Positions 56,828 through 64,000 of a stretch of 64,000 nt of DNA are shown piece after piece (positions within the stretch are counted from its first letter, which is position 1; every line of letters begins with the position of its first letter). The notes below the pieces were generated by a model. The model was not told the origin of the DNA, did not search any database, and saw only the letters and a list, made by a program, of their open reading frames with translations. A program made the translations under genes and the position numbers. Source of the DNA: Rhizobium etli 8C-3 (lineage in GTDB: Bacteria; Pseudomonadota; Alphaproteobacteria; Rhizobiales; Rhizobiaceae); contig NZ_CP017244.1 in NCBI RefSeq assembly GCF_001908375.1, positions 930,001-994,000 on the forward strand, written 5' to 3'.

Positions 56828-58408
56828 TCACTCCGCTGCTGGAACGATTGTTTCGGAAATGAGTGCGGCGTCCGGCTCCTCGTCCGGATCCGGCCCCTGG
56901 CGGATCGCTTTGATCATGAGGCTCATTTCGACGACGATGAGCGTCGTATAAAGTGCGGCAAAGCCGATGATGGTGGCAAGCACCGTGCTTGCCCCCAGGC
57001 TGGAAACTGCCATTGCCGTCGGCAGAACCCCTTCTATGACCCAGGGCTGTCGACCGATCTCGGCGACGATCCAGCCAGCTTCGATGGCAATCCAGGGAAG
57101 GGGTATGGCGAAAACGGCGACCCTCAGGAGCAACGGATATTTGTCGAGGTGGCGGCGGGCTGACAGCCAGAAGAAGACTGCCGTCAGCACGATGAAGAAC
57201 ATGCCGAGCCCGACCATGACGCGGAACGACCAGAAAAGGGTCGGAACATGCGGGATCGTGTCGCGTGCAGCCTGGACAATCTGTTCATCTGTTGCCTGGC
57301 GCGGATCATCGACATAGCGCTTCAATAAAAGCGCGTAGCCGAGCTGATGGCCAAGGTCTTCAAAGGCGCTGCGAACCTCGTGCGCAATGCCGTCCGGTGT
57401 TGGAGCCGCGCGGATTTGCATCAGCGCATCATAGGCCTTGATGCCTTCGCGGATACGGGTCTCGGCCTGCTGTTCAAGCTTGTCGATCCCTGGAATTTCG
57501 GTGGTCAGCGAGCGTGTCCCGACCAGTCCCATGACCCACGGGATATGAATGGCGTAATGCGTCTCACGCGATTGCTGGTCCGGAAAGCCGAAGGCCGTGA
57601 AGGCTGCAGGTGCCGGTTCCGTCTCCCACATTGCCTCGATTGCGGCGAGCTTCATCTTTTGGTTTTCAGTCGCCAGATAGCCGCTCTCGTCGCCGAGTAC
57701 GACCACCGAGAGAGCCGAGGCAAGTCCGAAGGAGGCGGCAACCGTCATCGAGCGCTTGGCAAGCTCGATATGGCGGTCTTTCAGCAGGTACCAAGCCGAG
57801 ACGCCGAGCACGAAGATCGAGGCGCAGACGTAGCCGCCAGAAACCGTATGCACGAATTTCGCCTGGGCGACGGGATTGAAGACCACGTCGAAGAAGCTCG
57901 TAATCTCCATACGCATGGTCTGCGGATTGAGCGCCGAGCCGACCGGGTTCTGCATCCAGCCGTTGGCGATCAGGATCCAGAGCGCCGAGAAGTTGGAGCC
58001 GAGCGCCACGGCCCAGGTGGCAATCAGGTGCCCCACTTTCGACAGCTTGTCCCAGCCGAAGAAGAAGAGGCCGACGAAAGTCGCTTCCAGAAAGAAGGCC
58101 ATCAGCCCTTCGATCGCCAGCGGCGCACCAAAGATGTCGCCGACATAATAGCTGTAGTAGCTCCAATTCATGCCGAACTGGAACTCCATGACGATGCCGG
58201 TCGCCACGCCCAGTACGAAGTTGATGCCGAAGAGCGTGCCCCAGAATTTCGTCATCTGCCGCCAGATCTGCCTGCCGGTCATCACATAGGTGGTTTCCAT
58301 GATGGCGAGCAGCACCGACAGACCGAGCGTCAGCGGCACGAACAGGAAGTGATAAAGCGCCGTCAGGGCGAACTGGAAGCGCGAGAGCGCGACGATATCT
58401 AGTTCCAT
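56828..58408 (-). CDS. cydA: cytochrome bd ubiquinol oxidase subunit I
   Basis: 526 aa. Haem ligands: His20 (LTALYHFLFVP), His187 (KFVHTVSGGYV) and a Met in FWSFRVMVGLGM. GWIVAEIGRQPWVIEGVLPT is the conserved quinol-oxidase segment, and the Q-loop Lys and Glu are kept in MKLAAIEAMWETEPAPAAF. ATG 58408 opens the conserved MELDIVALSRFQFALTAL. The Q-loop is of the short bd type. It reduces oxygen at low concentration. Confidence 0.96.
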   Translation of the reverse strand: MELDIVALSRFQFALTALYHFLFVPLTLGLSVLLAIMETTYVMTGRQIWRQMTKFWGTLFGINFVLGVATGIVMEFQFGMNWSYYSYYVGDIFGAPLAIEGLMAFFLEATFVGLFFFGWDKLSKVGHLIATWAVALGSNFSALWILIANGWMQNPVGSALNPQTMRMEITSFFDVVFNPVAQAKFVHTVSGGYVCASIFVLGVSAWYLLKDRHIELAKRSMTVAASFGLASALSVVVLGDESGYLATENQKMKLAAIEAMWETEPAPAAFTAFGFPDQQSRETHYAIHIPWVMGLVGTRSLTTEIPGIDKLEQQAETRIREGIKAYDALMQIRAAPTPDGIAHEVRSAFEDLGHQLGYALLLKRYVDDPRQATDEQIVQAARDTIPHVPTLFWSFRVMVGLGMFFIVLTAVFFWLSARRHLDKYPLLLRVAVFAIPLPWIAIEAGWIVAEIGRQPWVIEGVLPTAMAVSSLGASTVLATIIGFAALYTTLIVVEMSLMIKAIRQGPDPDEEPDAALISETIVPAAE

Positions 58409-58476
58409 TGTTTTTCTTCCACAGTCCCACAGGATGTCGAACGGGCGCCGGTCGGCGTCCGCAGTTGGCGCAGCAC

Positions 58477-60165
58477 TCAATCCGGCCTTAGCCGCTCGAG
58501 CGCGCTTTCGAACGCCGCCTCTCCACGGCGCGATAGTTGGGTCATGCGACCGCGTTCGATGACTGCGATCTGATCGGCGATCGCAGCCTCGCGGCGGGTA
58601 TGGCATGCAATGACGACGGCACGGCCGCACGCCCGTTGCTTCAGCCGGGACATGACATCGTTTGCCGTTGCGCTGTCGAGACCTTCCGTCGCCTCATCGA
58701 GCAGCCAAAGCGGCGTGTCGCGAAGGAAAAGGCGTGCAAGCGCAAGGCGACGGGACTGACCACCCGAAAGACCGAAGCCGCCTTCGCCAAGCGGCGTACC
58801 GAGCCCCTTCGGCAAGGCCTCGATATCCGAAAGCAGCCCCGCGGCGGCAAGCGCTTCGCGCAGTTCCGCGTCGCTCGCCTCCGGCTTGGCGAGCCGAAGA
58901 TTGCCTTCGAGCGTATCGTGAAAGAGTTCTGTCCTTTGCGTCAGCAGCGTCGCATCGACGCATGCAGCAGTCCCGACGCGCGGCTCCACTTCGTCTGCGA
59001 GCAGCATCAGCAGTGTCGTTTTTCCGGCACCGCTCGGGCCGATGACAGCCAATGTTTCACCCAATCTCAATTCGAGGCTGATTGCATGAAGCGCATCTCC
59101 GGCCGACCCGTCATGTCTGACGCTTGCCTCCCGCAGTCCAACTGCGATGCCGGCTTCAGTGACACTTCTTTGATGGCGCAAGGTCTCTTCAGTCAGGCGC
59201 GGACCAATCCGCTTTGCTGCAACCAGGACACGGCCGAATTCCAGGGCGCCGCGTCGCAGGGCCGTGAAGGGTTCGACGGCTGCAAAGGCGATCAGCAGCC
59301 CCAATGCGGCGACCGGTGCAGTGATCGCCTTTGCTTCGGTGAGCGCCGCTACCGCAAGAAGCGAGCCGGCGAGCAGGATCGCCGTGACGAGGCCGAAGGT
59401 CAGAGTGACGCCCGTTTCGATCCGATTGAGATGACGATCGGCCCTGGCGGTATAGCGATCGGCAGCGAGAACGGACATGCATTGCGCTTCCATTCCCGAT
59501 GCCATCATGAGATCTGCCTGGCCCGCGGTCAGGTCGATGGCACGCGAGCGAAGCGCCTCGATGCCGTAAGCGCGACGCCGGGCAGGCTTTCGCGCAAGGC
59601 CGCCTGCAGCGATCGGGACGCAGATCCCGCAGCCAACCAAAGCTGCACCGACCGTGAGCCCGAAGGCGGGGTGCATGATGCCCAGCGCCACGACAGCGAC
59701 AACCCCAGCACCCATGGCGGCACCGATGGGAACGAGAACTCTGAGGTAGAGCGAATCCAGTGCATCGATATCGGCCGTCAGGCGAAATAGCGCTTTGGAG
59801 GGACGCCTGAGAAGATTGCGTGCGGCACCAGGTCCCGCCCAGCCGCGAAAAAGCCTCTCGCGAAGTGCCGCCAATATGCCCAGCGTTGCATCATGCGTCG
59901 TCATCCGCTCGCCGTAGCGGGCAGCCGTACGGCTGATTGCAAGCAAGCGGATTGCGGCTGCCGGCGCAAAGACGTCGAAGGCGACGGCTGCTGCAGATAG
60001 GCCGGCAATCGACGCGGCGGTGATGAACCAGCCCGACAAGCCGAGCAGCGCAAGACCCGCAAAGACCGTGACGGCAGAAAGCAAGGCACCGGCCAACAGA
60101 CGACGCGGCCTGTCAAAAAAGAAAAGTTTGAGGATCGGCGCAAGCATCCGGATCAGTTTTCGCAT
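58477..60165 (-). CDS. cydC: thiol reductant ABC exporter subunit CydC
   Basis: 562 aa half-transporter with six transmembrane stretches, Walker A GPSGAGKTT, LSGGQSRRLALARL and Walker B LWLLDEATEGLD. With CydD it exports cysteine and glutathione, needed to assemble cytochrome bd. Its start overlaps the cydD stop by 13 bases; cydA follows after 68 bases. Confidence 0.93.
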   Translation of the reverse strand: MRKLIRMLAPILKLFFFDRPRRLLAGALLSAVTVFAGLALLGLSGWFITAASIAGLSAAAVAFDVFAPAAAIRLLAISRTAARYGERMTTHDATLGILAALRERLFRGWAGPGAARNLLRRPSKALFRLTADIDALDSLYLRVLVPIGAAMGAGVVAVVALGIMHPAFGLTVGAALVGCGICVPIAAGGLARKPARRRAYGIEALRSRAIDLTAGQADLMMASGMEAQCMSVLAADRYTARADRHLNRIETGVTLTFGLVTAILLAGSLLAVAALTEAKAITAPVAALGLLIAFAAVEPFTALRRGALEFGRVLVAAKRIGPRLTEETLRHQRSVTEAGIAVGLREASVRHDGSAGDALHAISLELRLGETLAVIGPSGAGKTTLLMLLADEVEPRVGTAACVDATLLTQRTELFHDTLEGNLRLAKPEASDAELREALAAAGLLSDIEALPKGLGTPLGEGGFGLSGGQSRRLALARLFLRDTPLWLLDEATEGLDSATANDVMSRLKQRACGRAVVIACHTRREAAIADQIAVIERGRMTQLSRRGEAAFESALERLRPD

Positions 60166-61868
60166 GACACAGCAGCCTCTTTTGAGAACGGTGCATCGAT
60201 GAGGATCATGCGGTCCATGCGCGCAGCAAGACGCGCATCATGCGTGGCAACGATAAGCGTCCGCTCGCTGGCAAGGGCAATCAGGCTTTCCGTGATCTCC
60301 GCAGCAGTCACTGCGTCGAGATGCGCCGTCGGTTCGTCCGCCAGGATGATGCGAATGAAAGGATTGGCGGCCGCCCGTGCGATCGCAAGTCGCAAGGCTT
60401 CGCCGCCGGAAAGACCGGCACCGCCTTCGCCCAGCGGCCGTTTGCCGTAGGCGGCCGCAACGCCGTCCAGTCTGGCAAGCGCCAAAGCCTCCTTTAGAAC
60501 GCCGTAATGTCTGTGCAGCAAGACATTGCCCGCCAAGCTTCCGGCGAATATATGCGGCGTCTGGCCGATCCAGGCCATGGTGCTGCGCACGCCCGCATCG
60601 ACGGGCCGGCCATCGATCAGGACTCGACCCGTCTGTGGAGGTGCCAGACCGGCGATTAGCGCAAGCAGCGTGGATTTTCCCGCGCCGCTCGCACCTGAAA
60701 GCGCGACATGCTCACCCTCTTCGATAAGACAGTTGAAGCCGGTCAGCGCGCAGGGCCGCAGGCAATCGTAACGGAAGCTGACATCGTTGAATTCAATGTC
60801 AAGCCGGTCAAAGCCCGGCGCCGGGCCGGTGCTGTGCGTATCGACGATCTCAATACCGCCGCACTCGCCGAGGCTGTCCAGCGCCTTTATCGCCGCTTCT
60901 CCGGCAGCACGGTCGTGCCAAACGGCGGAAAGTTCGCGCAACGGTTCGAAAAAGGCGGGTGCGAGAAGAAGTATGAAAAACCCTTCGGTCAGGCTGATCT
61001 TGCCCGACCACGTCCCGAAGTGAATTTCGCCGAGGAGGCTGAAGCCCACATAGACGGCGACCATTGCAACGCCAAGCGCAGCAAAGAGCTCCAGCACGGC
61101 CGAGGAGAGAAAGGCGATTTTAAGTACCGCCATGGTGCGTGTCTTGAGGTCTTCAGCATCTGCCCGCAGCCGCGTGGCAGTCAGCTCGACTGCATTGAAG
61201 GAGCGTATCGTGGCCAGCCCACGGAGCCGGTCGAGAAGGAATGCATTGAGCTTGCCTGTTGCAGCGAGCTGCTTTTCGCTTGCAACCTGTGCGCGCCAGC
61301 CGATGAGTGCCATGAAAAGCGGTATAAGCGGCATAGAAATGAAGAGCGCGAGCGCGGCAACCCAGGAGATCGCTAGCACGCAAACAAGCATGACGACAGG
61401 GATGACGCTCGCCTTGATGCGCGCGGGAAAATAGCGCGCGAGGTAGGGAACGACAAGCTCCGCCTGCTCGCCGAGAACGCTCGCAACTTGCCCGGAAGCA
61501 GGACGTGTGCCGTCGATCGGCGATCGCCGGGCAAGCGCTGCAACGGCAAACTGTCTCCTCACACTCAGTTCGGTCCGCGCGCTGTCGAGGGCAATCTGGC
61601 CGCCAACCGCGTCAAGCAGCGCCTTTGCAATTCCGAGTGTCAACACAAAAAAGGCGGGCCAAAGGACATGACTGAGACCGTCGCCATCTGCAATACGCCC
61701 GACGGCATGAGCAAGCAGACCAGCTTGCGGGATCCACAAGAAAGAGGCAGCGGTTTGAAGCGAAGCGGCATGACGAAGACATAAAGGCCGGGCCGAGCGG
61801 GCCGGCAAGCCAGTCTTTGACGCTCCGGCTGCATGGGCTTTTGCCTCGTCGAACAAAGCGGTCCCCAT
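60153..61868 (-). CDS. cydD: thiol reductant ABC exporter subunit CydD
   Basis: 571 aa half-transporter with a transmembrane domain and an ATPase domain: Walker A SGASGAGKS, LSGGEALRLAIARA, Walker B IILADEPTAHLD. ATG 61868 lies five bases after the regulator stop and follows AAGAG. It pairs with CydC. Confidence 0.92.
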   Translation of the reverse strand: MGTALFDEAKAHAAGASKTGLPARSARPLCLRHAASLQTAASFLWIPQAGLLAHAVGRIADGDGLSHVLWPAFFVLTLGIAKALLDAVGGQIALDSARTELSVRRQFAVAALARRSPIDGTRPASGQVASVLGEQAELVVPYLARYFPARIKASVIPVVMLVCVLAISWVAALALFISMPLIPLFMALIGWRAQVASEKQLAATGKLNAFLLDRLRGLATIRSFNAVELTATRLRADAEDLKTRTMAVLKIAFLSSAVLELFAALGVAMVAVYVGFSLLGEIHFGTWSGKISLTEGFFILLLAPAFFEPLRELSAVWHDRAAGEAAIKALDSLGECGGIEIVDTHSTGPAPGFDRLDIEFNDVSFRYDCLRPCALTGFNCLIEEGEHVALSGASGAGKSTLLALIAGLAPPQTGRVLIDGRPVDAGVRSTMAWIGQTPHIFAGSLAGNVLLHRHYGVLKEALALARLDGVAAAYGKRPLGEGGAGLSGGEALRLAIARAAANPFIRIILADEPTAHLDAVTAAEITESLIALASERTLIVATHDARLAARMDRMILIDAPFSKEAAVSCEN

Positions 61869-61872
61869 AGCG

Positions 61873-62445
61873 CTAGCTCTTGTTGGCGGGCCGGCGGCCA
61901 CGGCCGAGTGAAACCACCCGGTCCTTGGCTTCCAGAAGCTTCGTAACTTTTGCTCCTAAGGAGAGTAGCGTTGCGAGGCGTTCCGTTTCAAGCTGTTTCA
62001 CATCCTCGTACCAATGCGTCAGCTGCTCGATCAGACCGTGCATTTCGCTCATCCGCTCCTGGGCGAAGCGTTCGGCTTCGCTCGCCGGCCTTTGCATCAG
62101 GATTTCGCGCAGAACCGAGAGCGTTGGATCGACCTCGCGCTTCTTCCGCTCTTCAGCAAGGGTGCGCAGGATGTGCCAGACATCATCAGGTGTCGTGAAG
62201 AAATCCCTGCGGTCGTCAGGTCGATGTTTCAAAAGCACGAGGTTCCATGCCTGCAGCTCCCTCAGGCTCATCGACACATTCGATCTCGAGATGTTGAGCG
62301 CATCGACGATCTCATCGGCGCAAAGCGGCGATGGCGAAACATAAAGAAGCGCATAAATCTGGCCGACCGTGCGATTGATGCCCCAACGCGAGCCCATCTC
62401 ACCGAAATGCAGAACGAAGGATTGAACGAGCGGCGGGAGGTTCAT
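61873..62445 (-). CDS. GbsR/MarR-family transcriptional regulator of the cyd operon
   Basis: 190 aa winged-helix regulator: WGINRTVGQIYALLYVSPSPLCADEIVDALNISRSNVSMSLRELQAWNLVLLKHRPDDRRDFF is the GbsR-type DNA-binding region, followed by a helical C-terminus. It is the first gene of the cyd operon and lies just upstream of cydD. An 18-base perfect palindrome precedes it, the probable autoregulatory site. No FNR/FixK-type box was recognised, so this protein may be the main regulator. Confidence 0.88.
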   Translation of the reverse strand: MNLPPLVQSFVLHFGEMGSRWGINRTVGQIYALLYVSPSPLCADEIVDALNISRSNVSMSLRELQAWNLVLLKHRPDDRRDFFTTPDDVWHILRTLAEERKKREVDPTLSVLREILMQRPASEAERFAQERMSEMHGLIEQLTHWYEDVKQLETERLATLLSLGAKVTKLLEAKDRVVSLGRGRRPANKS

Positions 62446-62909
62446 TGGCGATTCCGTTATTTCTAAACTTTCAGAAATTTCTGAAACTATTATACGTCTG
62501 TTTTCGCAGCCCTCAATCGATCAAACCGGGCTGCGGCAATTTGGTGATGTCTTCTCGATACCTCTACGTCTCTGGGCGGCACAAAAATCCAGCGCGGACT
62601 TCGAAAGAGCCGATAGGAACGAAATGAAACGGGCCGGAGGACTTGTCGCAGGAGATGGCCCAGACGGACCCGGAGGCTCGTTTTTGCTGGCAGCGTGCTG
62701 CCACTGATGAAAAGAGCAGGGCCGATCTGAGCCCCACCTCATGGCAGATGGCAAAATTTACAGTCGATCGAAGCGCTCTCGCCACGACGCCGCCATCGCC
62801 GGGCCAGGGCGCAGTTTAGCACTGACAAGGAGCGAGATTGCTTTGGAACTTGTTTGATCCGCTCAAAAGTGATCGAGGAACATGCAGTGCCGAATGGAAA
62901 ATTGGCGGT
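62446..62909. other. intergenic region before the cyd operon
   Basis: 464 bases between the regulator start and the DapA-like gene stop. It holds the palindrome at 62469-62486 and AT-rich sequence consistent with the operon promoter. No further gene is supported; short minus-strand frames in 62521-62785 lack motifs. Confidence 0.5.
62469..62486. promoter_or_regulatory. perfect 18-bp palindrome before the cyd operon
   Basis: TTTCAGAAATTTCTGAAA is perfectly self-complementary and lies 24 bases upstream of the regulator start. Palindromes of this kind are typical MarR/GbsR operators. Binding by the encoded regulator is inferred. Confidence 0.75.
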
Positions 62910-63842
62910 CTAGTCCCTGAACGCCGCACGCGTGTCATATCTTGCAATGCGTGAAAGGAGGTAATCGATCTCGGCCTTTGCTCTCATTGAAATGTTTCCC
63001 GCGGGCTTTCGCTGAGAGTCGCTGGCGATCGCGCCGCGCTTGTTGAGGACATATTTGCGCACGGCAAGCCCAACTCCCGGCTGCTGCTCATAGCGAACGA
63101 GCGGCAGATGTGCATCGAAGAGGTCATGTGCCGCCTCGCGGTTTCCGGTCTGCTGGAAATTCACGACGTCGACCAGCATATCGGGGAAGGCGTAACCGGT
63201 CATCGCGCCATCGGCACCGCGCTCCATCTCGAAATCGAGAAACAGCCCGCCGTTGCCGCAAAGGATCGAAATGTCGCGCATCTCGTTCGCTTTTTGCGCT
63301 GCCCGCAACTGGGAAATCTTCTCGAGCCCCGGCCAGTCTTCGTGCTTCAGCATCACGCAGGACGGGTGATTGTTGACGATCTTCTGGATGACGCCAGGCG
63401 TCATCACCACGGTCAGTGTCAGCGGATAGTCCTGGATGACGAAGGGAACATCATCGCCGATCGCCTCGACCGCCTGGGCATAGTAGCCGACGATCTGATC
63501 ATCCGTCCGAAGAGACGGCGGTGGGGCGATCATGACGCCCTGGGCGCCAATATCCATGGCGCCGCGCGCGAGTGAACGCATCGCCGCAAATCCCGGCGCC
63601 GAGACACCGACGATCACCGGAACGCCGGCGCGCTTCACGACCTGCCGGGTGATTGCAAGCGACTCCTCCGGCTCAAGCTTCGGCGCTTCGCCCATGATCC
63701 CAAGTATGGTAAGCCCGCTCACGCCGCACCCGAGATAGAAATCGGTGAGCCGGTCAACCGACACCTGATCCAGCCGCCCGTCCGGATGAAACGGCGTTGC
63801 GGCGATGGCATAGACGCCCTTGGCTGTCTGATCGAGCTTCAT
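62910..63842 (-). CDS. DapA-family aldolase or lyase
   Basis: 310 aa TIM-barrel of the dihydrodipicolinate synthase/N-acetylneuraminate lyase family. Schiff-base Lys166 is in SCVMLKHEDWPG and Tyr139 in IQDYPLT. The GTTGE motif of true DapA is GIMGEAPKL here, so another pyruvate-type aldolase, for example acting on a 2-keto-3-deoxysugar acid, is more likely than lysine biosynthesis. No catabolic partner is visible in the 160 bases to the window edge. Confidence 0.88.
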   Translation of the reverse strand: MKLDQTAKGVYAIAATPFHPDGRLDQVSVDRLTDFYLGCGVSGLTILGIMGEAPKLEPEESLAITRQVVKRAGVPVIVGVSAPGFAAMRSLARGAMDIGAQGVMIAPPPSLRTDDQIVGYYAQAVEAIGDDVPFVIQDYPLTLTVVMTPGVIQKIVNNHPSCVMLKHEDWPGLEKISQLRAAQKANEMRDISILCGNGGLFLDFEMERGADGAMTGYAFPDMLVDVVNFQQTGNREAAHDLFDAHLPLVRYEQQPGVGLAVRKYVLNKRGAIASDSQRKPAGNISMRAKAEIDYLLSRIARYDTRAAFRD

Positions 63843-64000
63843 TGCGCACTCTCCTTTTTTGCCGGAATTTAGGGGTAGTCACCTTTCCGATCAATTGAAA
63901 TGCGTCGTTTGCAGGGATCGCGCTTAAGTGCAAGAGCGCTGTTGCAGGGCCTGCCGCGCCTGTTTAAGACAGTCCAGCAATTTACGAGTCTGGATCTTCT

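Noticed and set aside
58537..59790. 417-codon plus-strand frame antisense to cydC
   Set aside because: Cys/Arg/Gln-rich shadow of cydC without motifs.
62446..62560. FNR/FixK-type TTGAT-N4-ATCAA box upstream of the cyd operon
   Set aside because: The nearest candidate (TTGAT near 62520) lacks a matching second half.

Overview
The window is chromosomal or megaplasmid DNA of an alphaproteobacterium, most likely a rhizobium of the Rhizobium/Agrobacterium/Sinorhizobium group. This rests on high GC with strong third-position GC, many ABC importers, a BA14K-like tail on a penicillin-binding protein, a DUF6665-type gene, a Tim44-like protein and a Tat-exported FhuD. I see no tRNA, rRNA, CRISPR array, intact insertion sequence or phage gene. 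The layout is an accessory catabolism and transport landscape of short operons, each with its own regulator.

Left part (1-24 kb). A branched-chain amino acid catabolic operon on the minus strand (SDR dehydrogenase, thiolase, acyl-CoA dehydrogenase, BCKDH E1 alpha and E1 beta, the last cut by the window edge) faces a divergent AraC-type regulator. A glycerate 2-kinase follows. Then come a ugpBAEC glycerol-3-phosphate importer and an AfuABC-type importer whose operon ends in an inositol-monophosphatase-family enzyme and is divergent from a LacI regulator with two matching operators. A NUDIX hydrolase, an AraC/DMT-transporter divergent pair and a class III nucleotide cyclase with TolB-like and TPR regions complete this part.

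Middle part (23-42 kb). A TetR repressor is divergent from a HlyD/FtsX/LolD-type export operon across a 19-bp palindrome. A class A penicillin-binding protein with a cysteine-rich BA14K-like tail follows. Next is a sugar cassette: binding protein, ATPase, two permeases and a D-tagatose/D-psicose 3-epimerase-family enzyme, divergent from a LacI regulator with its own operator. Then come small genes, a HAD-IIA phosphatase, PPK2 polyphosphate kinase and a secreted hypothetical.

Right part (42-64 kb). L-fucose oxidative-pathway genes (2-keto-3-deoxy-L-fuconate dehydrogenase, L-fuconate dehydratase, fuconolactonase) are interrupted by opposite-strand Tim44-like and YbaK-like genes. A complete hydroxamate siderophore system (AraC regulator, FhuA-like receptor, FhuC, FhuD, FhuB) follows, with a weak iron-responsive-operator match upstream of the receptor. 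Then come a TerC protein with a clear terminator and a full cytochrome bd locus (GbsR/MarR regulator, cydD, cydC, cydA, cydB and the 36-residue CydX) headed by a perfect 18-bp palindrome. A DapA-family aldolase-like gene lies at the right edge.

I found no defence-like or clearly undescribed multi-gene system. The most interesting hypotheses are regulator-operator pairings and a possible phosphorylated-sugar uptake-plus-phosphatase unit.
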